Source: CAYGZA01 sp964354135 (lineage in GTDB: Bacteria; Planctomycetota; Planctomycetia; Pirellulales; Thermoguttaceae). From it: a stretch of DNA of 11,799 bases. The notes under the pieces were generated by a model. That model worked only from the letters and a program-made list of their open reading frames with translations, did not search any database and was not told the origin of the DNA. Every line of letters starts with the position of its first letter. Within the stretch, counting starts at the first letter, position 1. Below, piece after piece: positions 1 through 6,260 of this stretch. The position numbers were made by a program, and so were the translations under genes. Where the stretch lies: the NCBI GenBank assembly GCA_964354135.1, contig CAYGZA010000216.1:1-11799 (forward strand), read 5' to 3'.

Positions 1-180
1 GTGCATGTCGATCAGGCCCGGGGCGACGATCTTCCCGGTGGCGTCGAGGACGCGGTCCTGGCCGCCGGGTGGGACGCCATAGCCGGCGACACGGCCGTTT
101 TCGACCAGCAGGTTCGTGACCCGATCCATCTGCTGGCTGGGATCGATCACGCGGCCGTTTTGGATGAGGAGGGTGGGCAT
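1..180 (-). CDS. pyrC: Dihydroorotase, N-terminal 60 residues (partial, cut by window edge)
   Basis: The reading frame starts at the ATG whose complement is at 178-180 and runs off the left end of the window. It begins MPTLLIQNGRVIDPSQQ and continues through a VLDATGKIVAPGLIDMH segment (residues 44-60). That is the N-terminal beta-sandwich strand pattern of amidohydrolases, leading into the metal-binding HxH motif; the first His (H60) is the last residue visible. Dihydroorotase closes carbamoyl-aspartate to dihydroorotate, the third step of pyrimidine synthesis. It lies 177 bp downstream of pyrB on the same strand, so co-transcription is likely, and pyrB-pyrC adjacency is common in bacteria. 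The base sequence directly before the ATG is C-rich and has no Shine-Dalgarno motif. The active site lies outside the window, so a non-catalytic pyrC-like homologue (PyrX type) cannot be excluded. Confidence 0.9.
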   Translation of the reverse strand, partial: MPTLLIQNGRVIDPSQQMDRVTNLLVENGRVAGYGVPPGGQDRVLDATGKIVAPGLIDMH

Positions 181-215
181 GGGAGTGGTCGGGGCTCAGG
201 GTTCGCGCTACAGAG

Positions 216-248
216 CCGGGCCGTGTCGGCCCGGTGGGGGTTCACCGG
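216..248 (-). repeat. Overlapping GC-rich hairpins upstream of pyrC
   Basis: An 8-bp perfect inverted repeat (CCGGGCCG at 216-223, its complement at 227-234, loop TGT) overlaps a second 6-bp one (CCGGTG at 231-236, CACCGG at 243-248). They share bases 231-234, so in RNA the two stems exclude each other. They lie 36-68 bp upstream of the pyrC start. No U-run follows, so this is not an ordinary terminator. A role in controlling pyrC expression is only a possibility. Confidence 0.4.
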
Positions 249-262
249 CCAGGAAAAACTCA

Positions 263-359
263 GAAGTCGGAAGTCGGAAGGGGGTATTCGGATTGTCGAA
301 TCTGTGCGGCGCGACCCGAACTCCCAACTTCCCACTTCGCACTTTCCAGTTCCGACTTC
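263..359. repeat. Heptanucleotide-period inverted repeat element in the pyrB-pyrC gap
   Basis: On the plus strand, GAAGTCG units start at 263 and 270, with a degraded third at 277. Facing them are six ACTTCC-like units whose first A falls at 320, 327, 334, 341, 348 and 355, exactly seven bases apart. The two halves are complementary; the best arms are 10 bp (263-272 against 350-359). The right half overlaps the stop codon of pyrB (358-360), so the element reaches the very end of that gene. It would form a stem in the pyrBC transcript. Confidence 0.75.
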
Positions 360-1317
360 ATCCTTGCTTCACCGTCGTCAAAAGCCACAGCACCGCCATG
401 CGGACCGCCACGCCGTTGGTGACTTGCTCCAAAATGGCCGACTGGGGGCCGTCGGCCACGTCGGGCGTCACCTCCACCCCGCGGTTGATCGGGCCCGGGG
501 CGAGGATCAGGATCTCCGGCTTGGTCCGGGCCAAGCGGCGGCTGTCCATGGCATAGAGCAAAGCATACTCGCGGACCGACGGGAAGGGCCGCGTAAACTG
601 GCGCTCAAACTGGATGCGAAGCAGGTTCAATACGTCCACGCGGGGCAGGATCGCATCGAGGCTGTAGGAATACTCGACCCCAAGCTCCTGCCAGCGGGGG
701 GAAACCAGCGTCGATGGCCCGCAGACGATCACGTGGGCCCCGAGCTTCTTGAGCCCCCAGATGTTGGACCGGGCCGTGCGGCTGTGGGCGATGTCGCCGA
801 CCATGGCCACGGTCAGGCCGGCGATCCGGCCGAGCCGCTGGCGGATGGTCATGATGTCCAATAACCCTTGGGTGGGGTGTTCGTGGGGGCCATCGCCGGC
901 GTTGATCACCGAACAATGGAGATTCTGGGCCAGTAGGTGGGGCGTGCCCGGGGTGCGGTGGCGAATGACCATGACATCGACCTTCATGGCCTCGATGTTC
1001 CGGGCCGTGTCGATGACCGTCTCCCCTTTGGCAAGGCTGCTGGTGGCCGCGGAGAAGTCGATCATGTCGGCCCCGAGCCGCCGCGCGGCCAGGGTGAAGC
1101 TGTTGCGGGTCCGGGTGGAGTTCTCGAAGAACATGTTGCAGCAGGTGGTGCCACCAAGGAGGGGGAATCGCCTGTGGCCGGCGTCGAGGGCTTGGCGGAA
1201 AATCTCGGCCTTGTCGAGGATCCGCGTGATTTCCTCAGCCGAGAGGTCTTCCAGACCCAAGAGGTGCCGTTTCGTCCAGCCTTCGGCAGTACCCAGCGCC
1301 GCCAGTTCCGTGCTCAT
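358..1317 (-). CDS. pyrB: Aspartate carbamoyltransferase, catalytic chain
   Basis: A 319-residue protein that joins carbamoyl phosphate to aspartate, the committed step of pyrimidine synthesis in the cytoplasm. Family motifs appear in order: STRTR at 67-71 (carbamoyl phosphate binding), SSLAKGE at 93-99 (the mobile loop shared between subunits), RHRTPG at 119-124, HPTQ at 147-150, GDIAHSRTARS at 174-184 and PGPINRGVE at 274-282 (aspartate-binding loop). Length is normal for the chain. I chose the ATG at 1315-1317 because AAAGGTG (complement of 1326-1332) sits 8 bases upstream; an in-frame GTG at 1350 would add 11 residues and absorb that site. No regulatory chain (pyrI) is visible; pyrC follows. 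A candidate promoter lies at 1421-1448. The stop codon lies inside a repeat element. Confidence 0.97.
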   Translation of the reverse strand: MSTELAALGTAEGWTKRHLLGLEDLSAEEITRILDKAEIFRQALDAGHRRFPLLGGTTCCNMFFENSTRTRNSFTLAARRLGADMIDFSAATSSLAKGETVIDTARNIEAMKVDVMVIRHRTPGTPHLLAQNLHCSVINAGDGPHEHPTQGLLDIMTIRQRLGRIAGLTVAMVGDIAHSRTARSNIWGLKKLGAHVIVCGPSTLVSPRWQELGVEYSYSLDAILPRVDVLNLLRIQFERQFTRPFPSVREYALLYAMDSRRLARTKPEILILAPGPINRGVEVTPDVADGPQSAILEQVTNGVAVRMAVLWLLTTVKQG

Positions 1318-1373
1318 GGGGTACGCACCTTTGCTGCTTGGGAGCCACACGGGGGAGGCGCGGGGCGTCGGCT

Positions 1374-1417
1374 CCCCAGGGAATCAACGCCTCGCAGGGC
1401 ACCCTGACCCGCTGGGG
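1374..1417 (-). repeat. Nested hairpin in the pyrB leader
   Basis: Outer arms CCCCAG (1374-1379) and CTGGGG (1412-1417) enclose an inner perfect hairpin CAGGG-CA-CCCTG at 1395-1406. It lies between the predicted pyrB promoter and the pyrB start, mostly inside the expected untranslated leader. The outer right arm coincides with the expected transcription start, so only part may be transcribed. Role unknown. Confidence 0.3.
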
Positions 1418-1420
1418 CTG

Positions 1421-1448
1421 ATTCTAGCAAGCGGCGGCCGTGCCGCAA
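1421..1448 (-). promoter_or_regulatory. Candidate sigma-70 promoter for pyrBC
   Basis: Read on the minus strand, a -35 like TTGCGG (complement of 1443-1448) is followed by a 16-base spacer and TAGAAT (complement of 1421-1426). TAGAAT matches five of six -10 consensus bases and is preceded by TGC, an extended -10. Transcription would begin near 1414, giving a leader of about 97 bases before pyrB. The -35 match is weak. Confidence 0.45.
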
Positions 1449-1476
1449 GCAGCGCCCCACGCAGCCGTCGCGAAGA

Positions 1477-1489
1477 GACTCCCCGAGTC
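1477..1489 (-). terminator. Possible weak terminator of the ATPase/nuclease pair
   Basis: A 5-bp stem with a 3-base loop (GACTC-GGG-GAGTC on the minus strand, extendable by one G-U pair) is followed by TCTTC, 26 bp past the stop of the small nuclease-like gene. The stem is short and the T-tract poor, so this is tentative. It would separate the pair from the pyrBC promoter just downstream. Confidence 0.25.
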
Positions 1490-1514
1490 CTCCTCGATGT
1501 CCAGAAAAGACCGT

Positions 1515-1970
1515 TCAGAGAAGCTCCCACAAATCTGCCCGGTTGCTTACCACACACAGTTGAACCTGATGAGTGTTCTTGAACGACCTTCGAACACGAT
1601 CCAGGTCTCGTGGGACGGAACCTCGTTTGACGATGACTGCTTTGGCTGCGTATGGCGTCTCGCGGCCAACCTTGGAGGCAACCGCTTGAATGACGTTCCC
1701 AAGTTGCTCGATATCCCTCTTGAGGTTCGGCGATGCCTTCAGCTCGACGAAGAACAACGTGGGATCAGCACCGTCGCTCTTGTGAAAGAATAGGGCATCA
1801 CAGGCCTTTTCGTCGGTTAGGTCGAAGTACTGTCGAAACCGATCGTTGTCCACGCCAAACGCGAGAACGCATTCGTCGTTTCTCGGTCTGAGAACGGCTG
1901 TGATCGCGTTCTCGTCCACGCTCGTTCGGCCGGGAAGGAGGCAGTTCCAGAGCAGGAAGTTGAACGGCAT
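1515..1970 (-). CDS. Small PD-(D/E)XK-like nuclease protein, partner of the upstream ATPase
   Basis: A 151-residue protein that I cannot assign to a named family. Its core reads ACDALFF (D58), an 11-residue turn, then TLFFVELKAS with E76-x-K78. The spacing D-x17-ExK between two hydrophobic strands matches the catalytic core of PD-(D/E)XK nucleases. E20 in the preceding segment (SVDENAITAVL) and the helix after the motif (KRDIEQLGNVIQAV, 84-97) also fit that fold. No signal peptide or membrane segment is visible. The ATG at 1968-1970 lies 5 bp past the stop of the ATPase gene, with GGGAG (complement of 1979-1983) 8 bases upstream, inside the end of that gene, so translation is probably coupled. 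The likely role is the DNA- or RNA-cutting effector of a two-gene module. It could instead be an inactive nuclease fold used for binding. G+C is lower than in the flanking operons. Confidence 0.75.
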   Translation of the reverse strand: MPFNFLLWNCLLPGRTSVDENAITAVLRPRNDECVLAFGVDNDRFRQYFDLTDEKACDALFFHKSDGADPTLFFVELKASPNLKRDIEQLGNVIQAVASKVGRETPYAAKAVIVKRGSVPRDLDRVRRSFKNTHQVQLCVVSNRADLWELL

Positions 1971-1975
1971 CTGGC

Positions 1976-3343
1976 TTACTCCCGCGCGCCGACCTCGAGG
2001 ATTTCGGAGTAGACGTTGCCCATGTAATCGGAGGTATCGCCGAATGTGGCCCAGTTGATGAGACGCCGCTCCCGGTCCATCAAGTCGGTGACGCTGCCGT
2101 CCTCGGCAAACAAGTACGTGGCCACCTTCTCGGACGCGAGAAACGCCGCCTTGGTGCCAAGCTTAAAGCGCGTCGCGACCTCCTCCTGCTTTGCTTCAGG
2201 AAGGTCCGCGGCTTCGACAAGGTTGTTGATGTGATCGACAATGTACGGGCTGTGCGTCGTCACCACAACGTGGATGCCCTCGTTCACGAGTATGCCAAGG
2301 ATTTCGGAAACCATAAGCTGTGCTTCGGGGTGCGCATTCATCTCCGGTTCGTCGATGATAATCACGTCGCCGGGCTGGGCCGCGTGCCTCAGGTATATGT
2401 CAAGACCGGCCAGCGACCGCATCAAAGAGGACGCGGCGTGGACAGGCAGACGCGGACCGCTTCGGGGTGCGTAGCAGAGTGTCGCACCATTCGCCTCCCG
2501 TTCGAACTCGATCTTGCCTTCGACTATTGACTCTTCAAAAAGGTTGAGCACCTCGGGAAGATGAGTCTCGACCACTTCAAACCGCGATTCCATAGCGCCT
2601 TCCTGCATGAAATTCAGGAAGGCCTGCATCGGAATGCTCAAACGACTCCGCAGCCGTTCCTCGGTCATGCCGTAGGTCAGCACCAGGGCTTTCCGTTCAG
2701 CAGGGAAAACGAGGACGTTTTCAAAGGCCCCGAGAACCAAGCACTCCATTACCGTTCTCATATAGCCCCTATCGAGCGAAGCCTGAACGGTCTGGAAAAC
2801 TCGCGGTGGGCTCCCCGATTTCTCAAGCCGTAAGATAAGGGTAGTCGGCTTCTCCTTCTGATACGTGAACTGCGCCCGGTCCCAAGCCAGCCCCGACAAC
2901 CCGGCCGTTCCGAGATCCAGCGTCACCTTGGCGCTCGACAGAAGTGATCCGGGAATTGCCAGAAGCCGGCCCATCGCATCATCACTGAGCCAACAAGAGA
3001 CCGGGGTGGAAAAGTCCTGAAACATCTCCGAACGCTGGATGGCATACCGTATCGTGGCCACCCTGTCGGCGCTCGACACCATGTGCTCGAACCTCTCAGC
3101 GTGATCATCGAACACTGACACCCATCCCGGATGGACCTCAACGAGGGGTGCTGCCGGCGACCGCAGGAGACTGCTGAGTAGACTTGGGGAGCGGCAGAGC
3201 CGTTGGGCGAGCGCGTACAGAGCGTATGCGGTCCACGTCTTGTTGGTGTTGTTCGGACCAACGAAGATCGTCAGCGGCCGAATGCTCAACTCGGCTGACC
3301 GGATCCGCCCGAGGTTCTCCACGCGAAGCTTGAAAAGCTCCAC
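1976..3343 (-). CDS. ABC/OLD-like AAA ATPase (AAA_15/AAA_21 type), putative defence-system sensor
   Basis: A 455-residue cytoplasmic ATPase with the split ABC-type head of the SMC/Rad50/OLD group. Visible parts: N-terminal strands ending in IFVGPNNTNKT (Walker A, 29-36), an inserted middle region (about 60-300) with FPAERKAL at 213-220 as often seen in this group, an ABC-signature-like ASSLMRSLAGL (304-314), Walker B VIIIDEPEMNAHP (327-339, D331/E332) and switch His H364 in VTTHSPYIVDH. No TOPRIM domain follows; the last 90 residues are a short tail of unknown function. Walker A has Asn34 where Gly is usual. The start is a GTG at 3341-3343, supported by AAAGGAG (complement of 3351-3357) at 7 bases. 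The nuclease-like gene follows after 5 bp. Such ATPases act as sensors or regulators of nuclease partners in PARIS, Septu and AbiL; the defence role here is inferred from this pairing and the lower G+C. Confidence 0.88.
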   Translation of the reverse strand: MELFKLRVENLGRIRSAELSIRPLTIFVGPNNTNKTWTAYALYALAQRLCRSPSLLSSLLRSPAAPLVEVHPGWVSVFDDHAERFEHMVSSADRVATIRYAIQRSEMFQDFSTPVSCWLSDDAMGRLLAIPGSLLSSAKVTLDLGTAGLSGLAWDRAQFTYQKEKPTTLILRLEKSGSPPRVFQTVQASLDRGYMRTVMECLVLGAFENVLVFPAERKALVLTYGMTEERLRSRLSIPMQAFLNFMQEGAMESRFEVVETHLPEVLNLFEESIVEGKIEFEREANGATLCYAPRSGPRLPVHAASSLMRSLAGLDIYLRHAAQPGDVIIIDEPEMNAHPEAQLMVSEILGILVNEGIHVVVTTHSPYIVDHINNLVEAADLPEAKQEEVATRFKLGTKAAFLASEKVATYLFAEDGSVTDLMDRERRLINWATFGDTSDYMGNVYSEILEVGARE

Positions 3344-3350
3344 GGCAGGT

Positions 3351-3357
3351 CTCCTTT
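3351..3357 (-). promoter_or_regulatory. Strong ribosome binding site of the ATPase gene
   Basis: AAAGGAG on the minus strand lies 7 bases before a GTG codon at 3341-3343. It decides the start in favour of this GTG and is stronger than any ribosome site seen for the other genes in the window. Confidence 0.75.
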
Positions 3358-3394
3358 CTGCAAAGGCCGTCCCCTCGCTGTGGGGGCCGACTCC

Positions 3395-3424
3395 AGCTTA
3401 GCATATCTCCCGGCGGGACATCAA
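3395..3424 (-). promoter_or_regulatory. Weak candidate promoter of the ATPase/nuclease pair
   Basis: On the minus strand TTGATG (complement of 3419-3424) is followed by 18 bases and TAAGCT (complement of 3395-3400), which is preceded by TGC, an extended -10 feature. It lies 52-81 bp upstream of the GTG start. The -10 matches poorly. The 167-bp gap 3344-3510 holds no gene; a CCCC/GGGG hairpin near 3371-3385 would fall in the leader. Confidence 0.3.
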
Positions 3425-3510
3425 GCGGTCAGTAGGCCATCTTCGTCCGGCAACCGCGCATGCTTCGGCTTCTCGGATGCGTGCAAGCACGGACGAGCCA
3501 ACCTTGTCAC

Positions 3511-5157
3511 CTACCGCACGACCCGCCAGCGGATGTTGAACAAGCGGAGCATGGTCCCAAGCAGGGCCAGGTCCAGGACGTAGTAGAACGCGAGGAACGC
3601 AATCGCCGTGGCCCACGACGAGCCCGAGACCGCGCTTTCGTAGAACTCGGCCCCGCCGACCCGGTCCAGGAAGAGGGGCAGACTGAACGCGGCCGCAAAC
3701 GGGCTGGTAAACTGGAGCCTCTCGGTCCAGGCCGTGTTTGGGGAATTGGGGGCGATCAAATCGGCAAACGACCGCACGACCACCGGCAACGCAAACAGCA
3801 CGAGCAGGACCAGGTAGGAGGTCATCATGCTGACCGAGGTCTTCCGGGTGACCACGGAGCAAAACATCGCCACGGTGGTGGTCGTCAGTGCCGTCGTGAG
3901 GATGATCGCCAGGTAGCCGAGGATGGCGGGCGTGCTCCGCCAGTAGAACCACGGGGGGATGAGCCAGGCCAGCAGGATCGGCCAGACCAGAAAACTGGTC
4001 AGCACCAGGGAGACGCGGAGGCTGCAATAGAGCTTTCCCGAGAGGATTTGCCAGGGGCTCAGCGGGGTGGTCAGGAGCAGCTCCAGGGTCTGCCGCTCGC
4101 GTTCGTTGGTCACGGCCCCGGCCGCAAAGACCGGGCCGACCAGCAGGTTGAAAAGCAGGACGTAACTCGTGTACCACGGGGCGTGCTGCGGCATGATGTA
4201 GAGGCAGACGGCCATCACAAACAGGGCCAGGAGCATGCTCATCTGGATCACCAGCCGGAGCATGAGCGTGCCGTGGCCGAACAGCTCGCTCCGCATTTCC
4301 TTGTCGTAGACGGGATTGATGTGGTCTTCCATGAGGTCCGTCCGCTTCGGAGGGGCGAAGAGCCGGTCGGGGAACTGGTCGCTGCGGATGACCATCCCCA
4401 CCGCCTCCCGCTGCTCCACCTCAATGTCCACGACCTCTTCGGCCTCCGCTCCCACGTCGGGCGGGTACATGAGCCGCAAGCCGATCTTCCGCAGGAGCAT
4501 CGCACAGACGATCAGGCAGCCTGCCGGAAACAGCACCGCCAGCACCATCAGGCGGAACTCCGCCAGCGAGCGGAAGAACTGGTAGAACAGGACCCCAAAC
4601 AGGACCAACGGCAGAATGAGCAGGTAGGAGACCAGCACGGCGGCGACCGTCCGCTTGAAGTAGCTGCTGGCGGCCAGGCTGATCATGCCGAAGGTGACCA
4701 CCGAGGCGGCCATCGCCACGTACGTGGCCAGCACCTCGTAGAAGCTCATTCCGCCCAGCGGCAAACAGAGCATCACGATCGGCAGCGAGCAGAAGACCAG
4801 CACCGCCAGGTGCGAAAGCGACGCCAACAGCTTCCCCAGCACGATGGCCCCCGGGCGCATCGGGCTGGCCAGGAGCATCTCATACGTCTTCCGCTCCTTC
4901 TCCCCGGTGATCGCGCCGGCGGCAAAACTCGGGGCCAACAGCGACATCAGGGCGTATTGCCCCAAGAAGAAGAGGTCGATCAGCCGCTGGGCTTCCTCCG
5001 GGGTCTGGGTGAGGTCCAGCCGCTGGGCAGGCGGCCACGCTACGTAGACCACCAACCCCAACAGCGCCACGTAGGCGAACAACAGCACGAACCCGCGGCC
5101 CATCCGCAGATTCACCAGCAGCTCGCGCTGCATGACGGGGTTTTCGAGGAGGTACAT
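3511..5157 (-). CDS. ABC-2 type permease with two fused, duplicated halves
   Basis: A 548-residue inner-membrane protein made of two related halves. Each opens with an NPV...RE/KE segment (NPVMQREL at 6-13, NPVYDKEM at 281-288) and carries the same cytoplasmic loop: GEKERKTYEMLLASPM (85-100) and NERERQTLELLLTTPL (351-366), each followed by a GKL motif (108-110, 374-376). About six hydrophobic segments per half are visible, for example 22-40, 66-84, 113-133, 142-163, 171-192 and 203-221 in the first. A charged, acidic linker (about 230-280) joins the halves. One chain could therefore supply the whole membrane channel for the ATPase encoded just upstream. The ATG at 5155-5157 has no Shine-Dalgarno sequence; the region before it is a repeat element. 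The substrate is unknown. Similar to NatB/ABC-2 exporters rather than importers. Confidence 0.92.
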   Translation of the reverse strand: MYLLENPVMQRELLVNLRMGRGFVLLFAYVALLGLVVYVAWPPAQRLDLTQTPEEAQRLIDLFFLGQYALMSLLAPSFAAGAITGEKERKTYEMLLASPMRPGAIVLGKLLASLSHLAVLVFCSLPIVMLCLPLGGMSFYEVLATYVAMAASVVTFGMISLAASSYFKRTVAAVLVSYLLILPLVLFGVLFYQFFRSLAEFRLMVLAVLFPAGCLIVCAMLLRKIGLRLMYPPDVGAEAEEVVDIEVEQREAVGMVIRSDQFPDRLFAPPKRTDLMEDHINPVYDKEMRSELFGHGTLMLRLVIQMSMLLALFVMAVCLYIMPQHAPWYTSYVLLFNLLVGPVFAAGAVTNERERQTLELLLTTPLSPWQILSGKLYCSLRVSLVLTSFLVWPILLAWLIPPWFYWRSTPAILGYLAIILTTALTTTTVAMFCSVVTRKTSVSMMTSYLVLLVLFALPVVVRSFADLIAPNSPNTAWTERLQFTSPFAAAFSLPLFLDRVGGAEFYESAVSGSSWATAIAFLAFYYVLDLALLGTMLRLFNIRWRVVR

Positions 5158-5161
5158 GATA

Positions 5162-5332
5162 GGGTTCAGGGTTCAGCGTTCAGGGGGAAAGGATGAAGGA
5201 TGAAGGAGAATGCTGAATGAGGAATGATGAATGATGAATGATGAATGCCGGAGGCAGAGGATCGACAGTCGCGCATAGTCGCGTTCCACATTTGCGATTC
5301 ATCCTTCATCCTTCATCCTTCATCCTTTCCCT
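5162..5332. repeat. Large heptanucleotide repeat element between ABC ATPase and permease genes
   Basis: Nearly the whole gap is made of 7-bp units. GTTCAG units start at 5164, 5171 and 5178; GGATGAA-like units at 5184, 5191 and 5198; GAATGAT-like units at 5208, 5215, 5222, 5229, 5236 and 5243; and TTCATCC units at 5298, 5305, 5312 and 5319. The GGATGAA and TTCATCC blocks face each other and give a perfect 23-bp inverted repeat (5185-5207 with 5309-5331). The 101-bp loop holds the GAATGAT block and a unique segment (about 5250-5297). It fits tightly between the ATPase stop (5333) and the permease start (5157), inside an operon. Confidence 0.9.
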
Positions 5333-6259
5333 TCACGCCACCGCTCCTTTGGTGACGAGCATGAACACGTCTTCCAGCGTCGGCTCCTTGTCGGCGAAGG
5401 AGTGCAGTTGGACCCCCTGGCTTACGAGGCGCTCCAACGCGGCGGCCACTTGCCGGTCGTCGGCGTCCATTTCCACGGTCGCGCGGTTGCCCTCGATCTG
5501 CACGTCGCGGGTCTCGGGGAGGCTCCGGAGGATGGAAAGGCCGACGTCCATCCGGTCGAGGAACTTGATCACCAGGACCCGGTTGCGGTGGATCCGGCGG
5601 TAGACCTCGTCGATCGGCCCGTGCATCAAGAGCTTCCCCTGCTCGATGATGCCGATCGAGGTGCAGCAGTCGGCCAGCTCGCTGAGGATGTGGCTCGATA
5701 TCAGGATCGTCTTCCCCATCCGGCGGAGCTCCTTCAGCAGGGCCTTCACTTCAACTCTTGCCCGCGGATCGAGGCCGCTTGCCGGTTCGTCGAGGATCAA
5801 GACCGGCGGGTCGTGCAAGAGCGTCTTGGCCAAGCAGAGCCGCTGCTTCATCCCCCGCGATAGCCCGTTGACGAAGGCATTGCGCTTGCCGGACAGGTCC
5901 AACAGGTCGAGCACGTCGCCGACGACCTGCTTCCGCCGGATTCGAGGGATCCGGTAGGCCACGGCGAAGAAGTCGAGGAACTCCCAGACCTTCATGCCGT
6001 CGTAGACGCCGAAGCTGTCGGGCATGTAGCCGATGGAGCGGCGGACCTCCAAGGGCTCGCGGGTGACGCTGTGGCCGTTGACGGTCCCTTCGCCGCTGGT
6101 GGCCTTCAGCAGGGTGGCCAGGAAGCGGATGGTCGTGCTCTTTCCGGCCCCGTTGGGCCCGATGAAGCCGAACAGCTCCCCCGGCTCAATCTTCAGGTTC
6201 AGGTTGTCGACTGCGACCAGGTCGCCGTAGTTCTTGGTGAAATTGACGATCTCGATCAT
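5333..6259 (-). CDS. ABC-2 exporter ATP-binding protein (CcmA/NatA type)
   Basis: A 308-residue ABC ATPase. Walker A GPNGAGKS is at 34-41, the signature LSRGMKQRL at 133-141, Walker B VLILDEPASGLDP at 153-165 (E158 catalytic) and switch His H190 in ISSHIL. The Q-loop position reads YMPDSFGVYDG (78-88), with no Gln at the usual place; I recall this variant from other ATPases of the type. The last 85 residues form the short regulatory domain usual in drug- and lipid-type exporter ATPases. The ATG at 6257-6259 is one base past the stop of the upstream 832-residue gene (TAA-C-ATG), with no Shine-Dalgarno sequence, so translation is probably coupled by re-initiation. It powers the permease encoded downstream across the 175-bp repeat-filled gap. 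Substrate unknown. Confidence 0.96.
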   Translation of the reverse strand: MIEIVNFTKNYGDLVAVDNLNLKIEPGELFGFIGPNGAGKSTTIRFLATLLKATSGEGTVNGHSVTREPLEVRRSIGYMPDSFGVYDGMKVWEFLDFFAVAYRIPRIRRKQVVGDVLDLLDLSGKRNAFVNGLSRGMKQRLCLAKTLLHDPPVLILDEPASGLDPRARVEVKALLKELRRMGKTILISSHILSELADCCTSIGIIEQGKLLMHGPIDEVYRRIHRNRVLVIKFLDRMDVGLSILRSLPETRDVQIEGNRATVEMDADDRQVAAALERLVSQGVQLHSFADKEPTLEDVFMLVTKGAVA

Positions 6260-6260
6260 G

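Noticed and set aside
1440..1793. A plus-strand frame of 117 codons over the end of the small nuclease-like gene
   Set aside because: No ribosome site or family similarity is visible, and it overlaps a minus-strand gene with a coherent ExK core and a good ribosome site.
3460..5196. A 578-codon open frame on the plus strand opposite the permease
   Set aside because: Its translation is extremely rich in Gln, His, Arg, Glu and Asp with no recognisable domain, the usual antisense image of a GC-rich membrane protein gene; the minus-strand permease has clear motifs and membrane segments.
5162..5332. Heptad repeats as a CRISPR array
   Set aside because: Units are 7 bp with no spacers of 25-40 bp and no cas genes; they are short tandem repeats.
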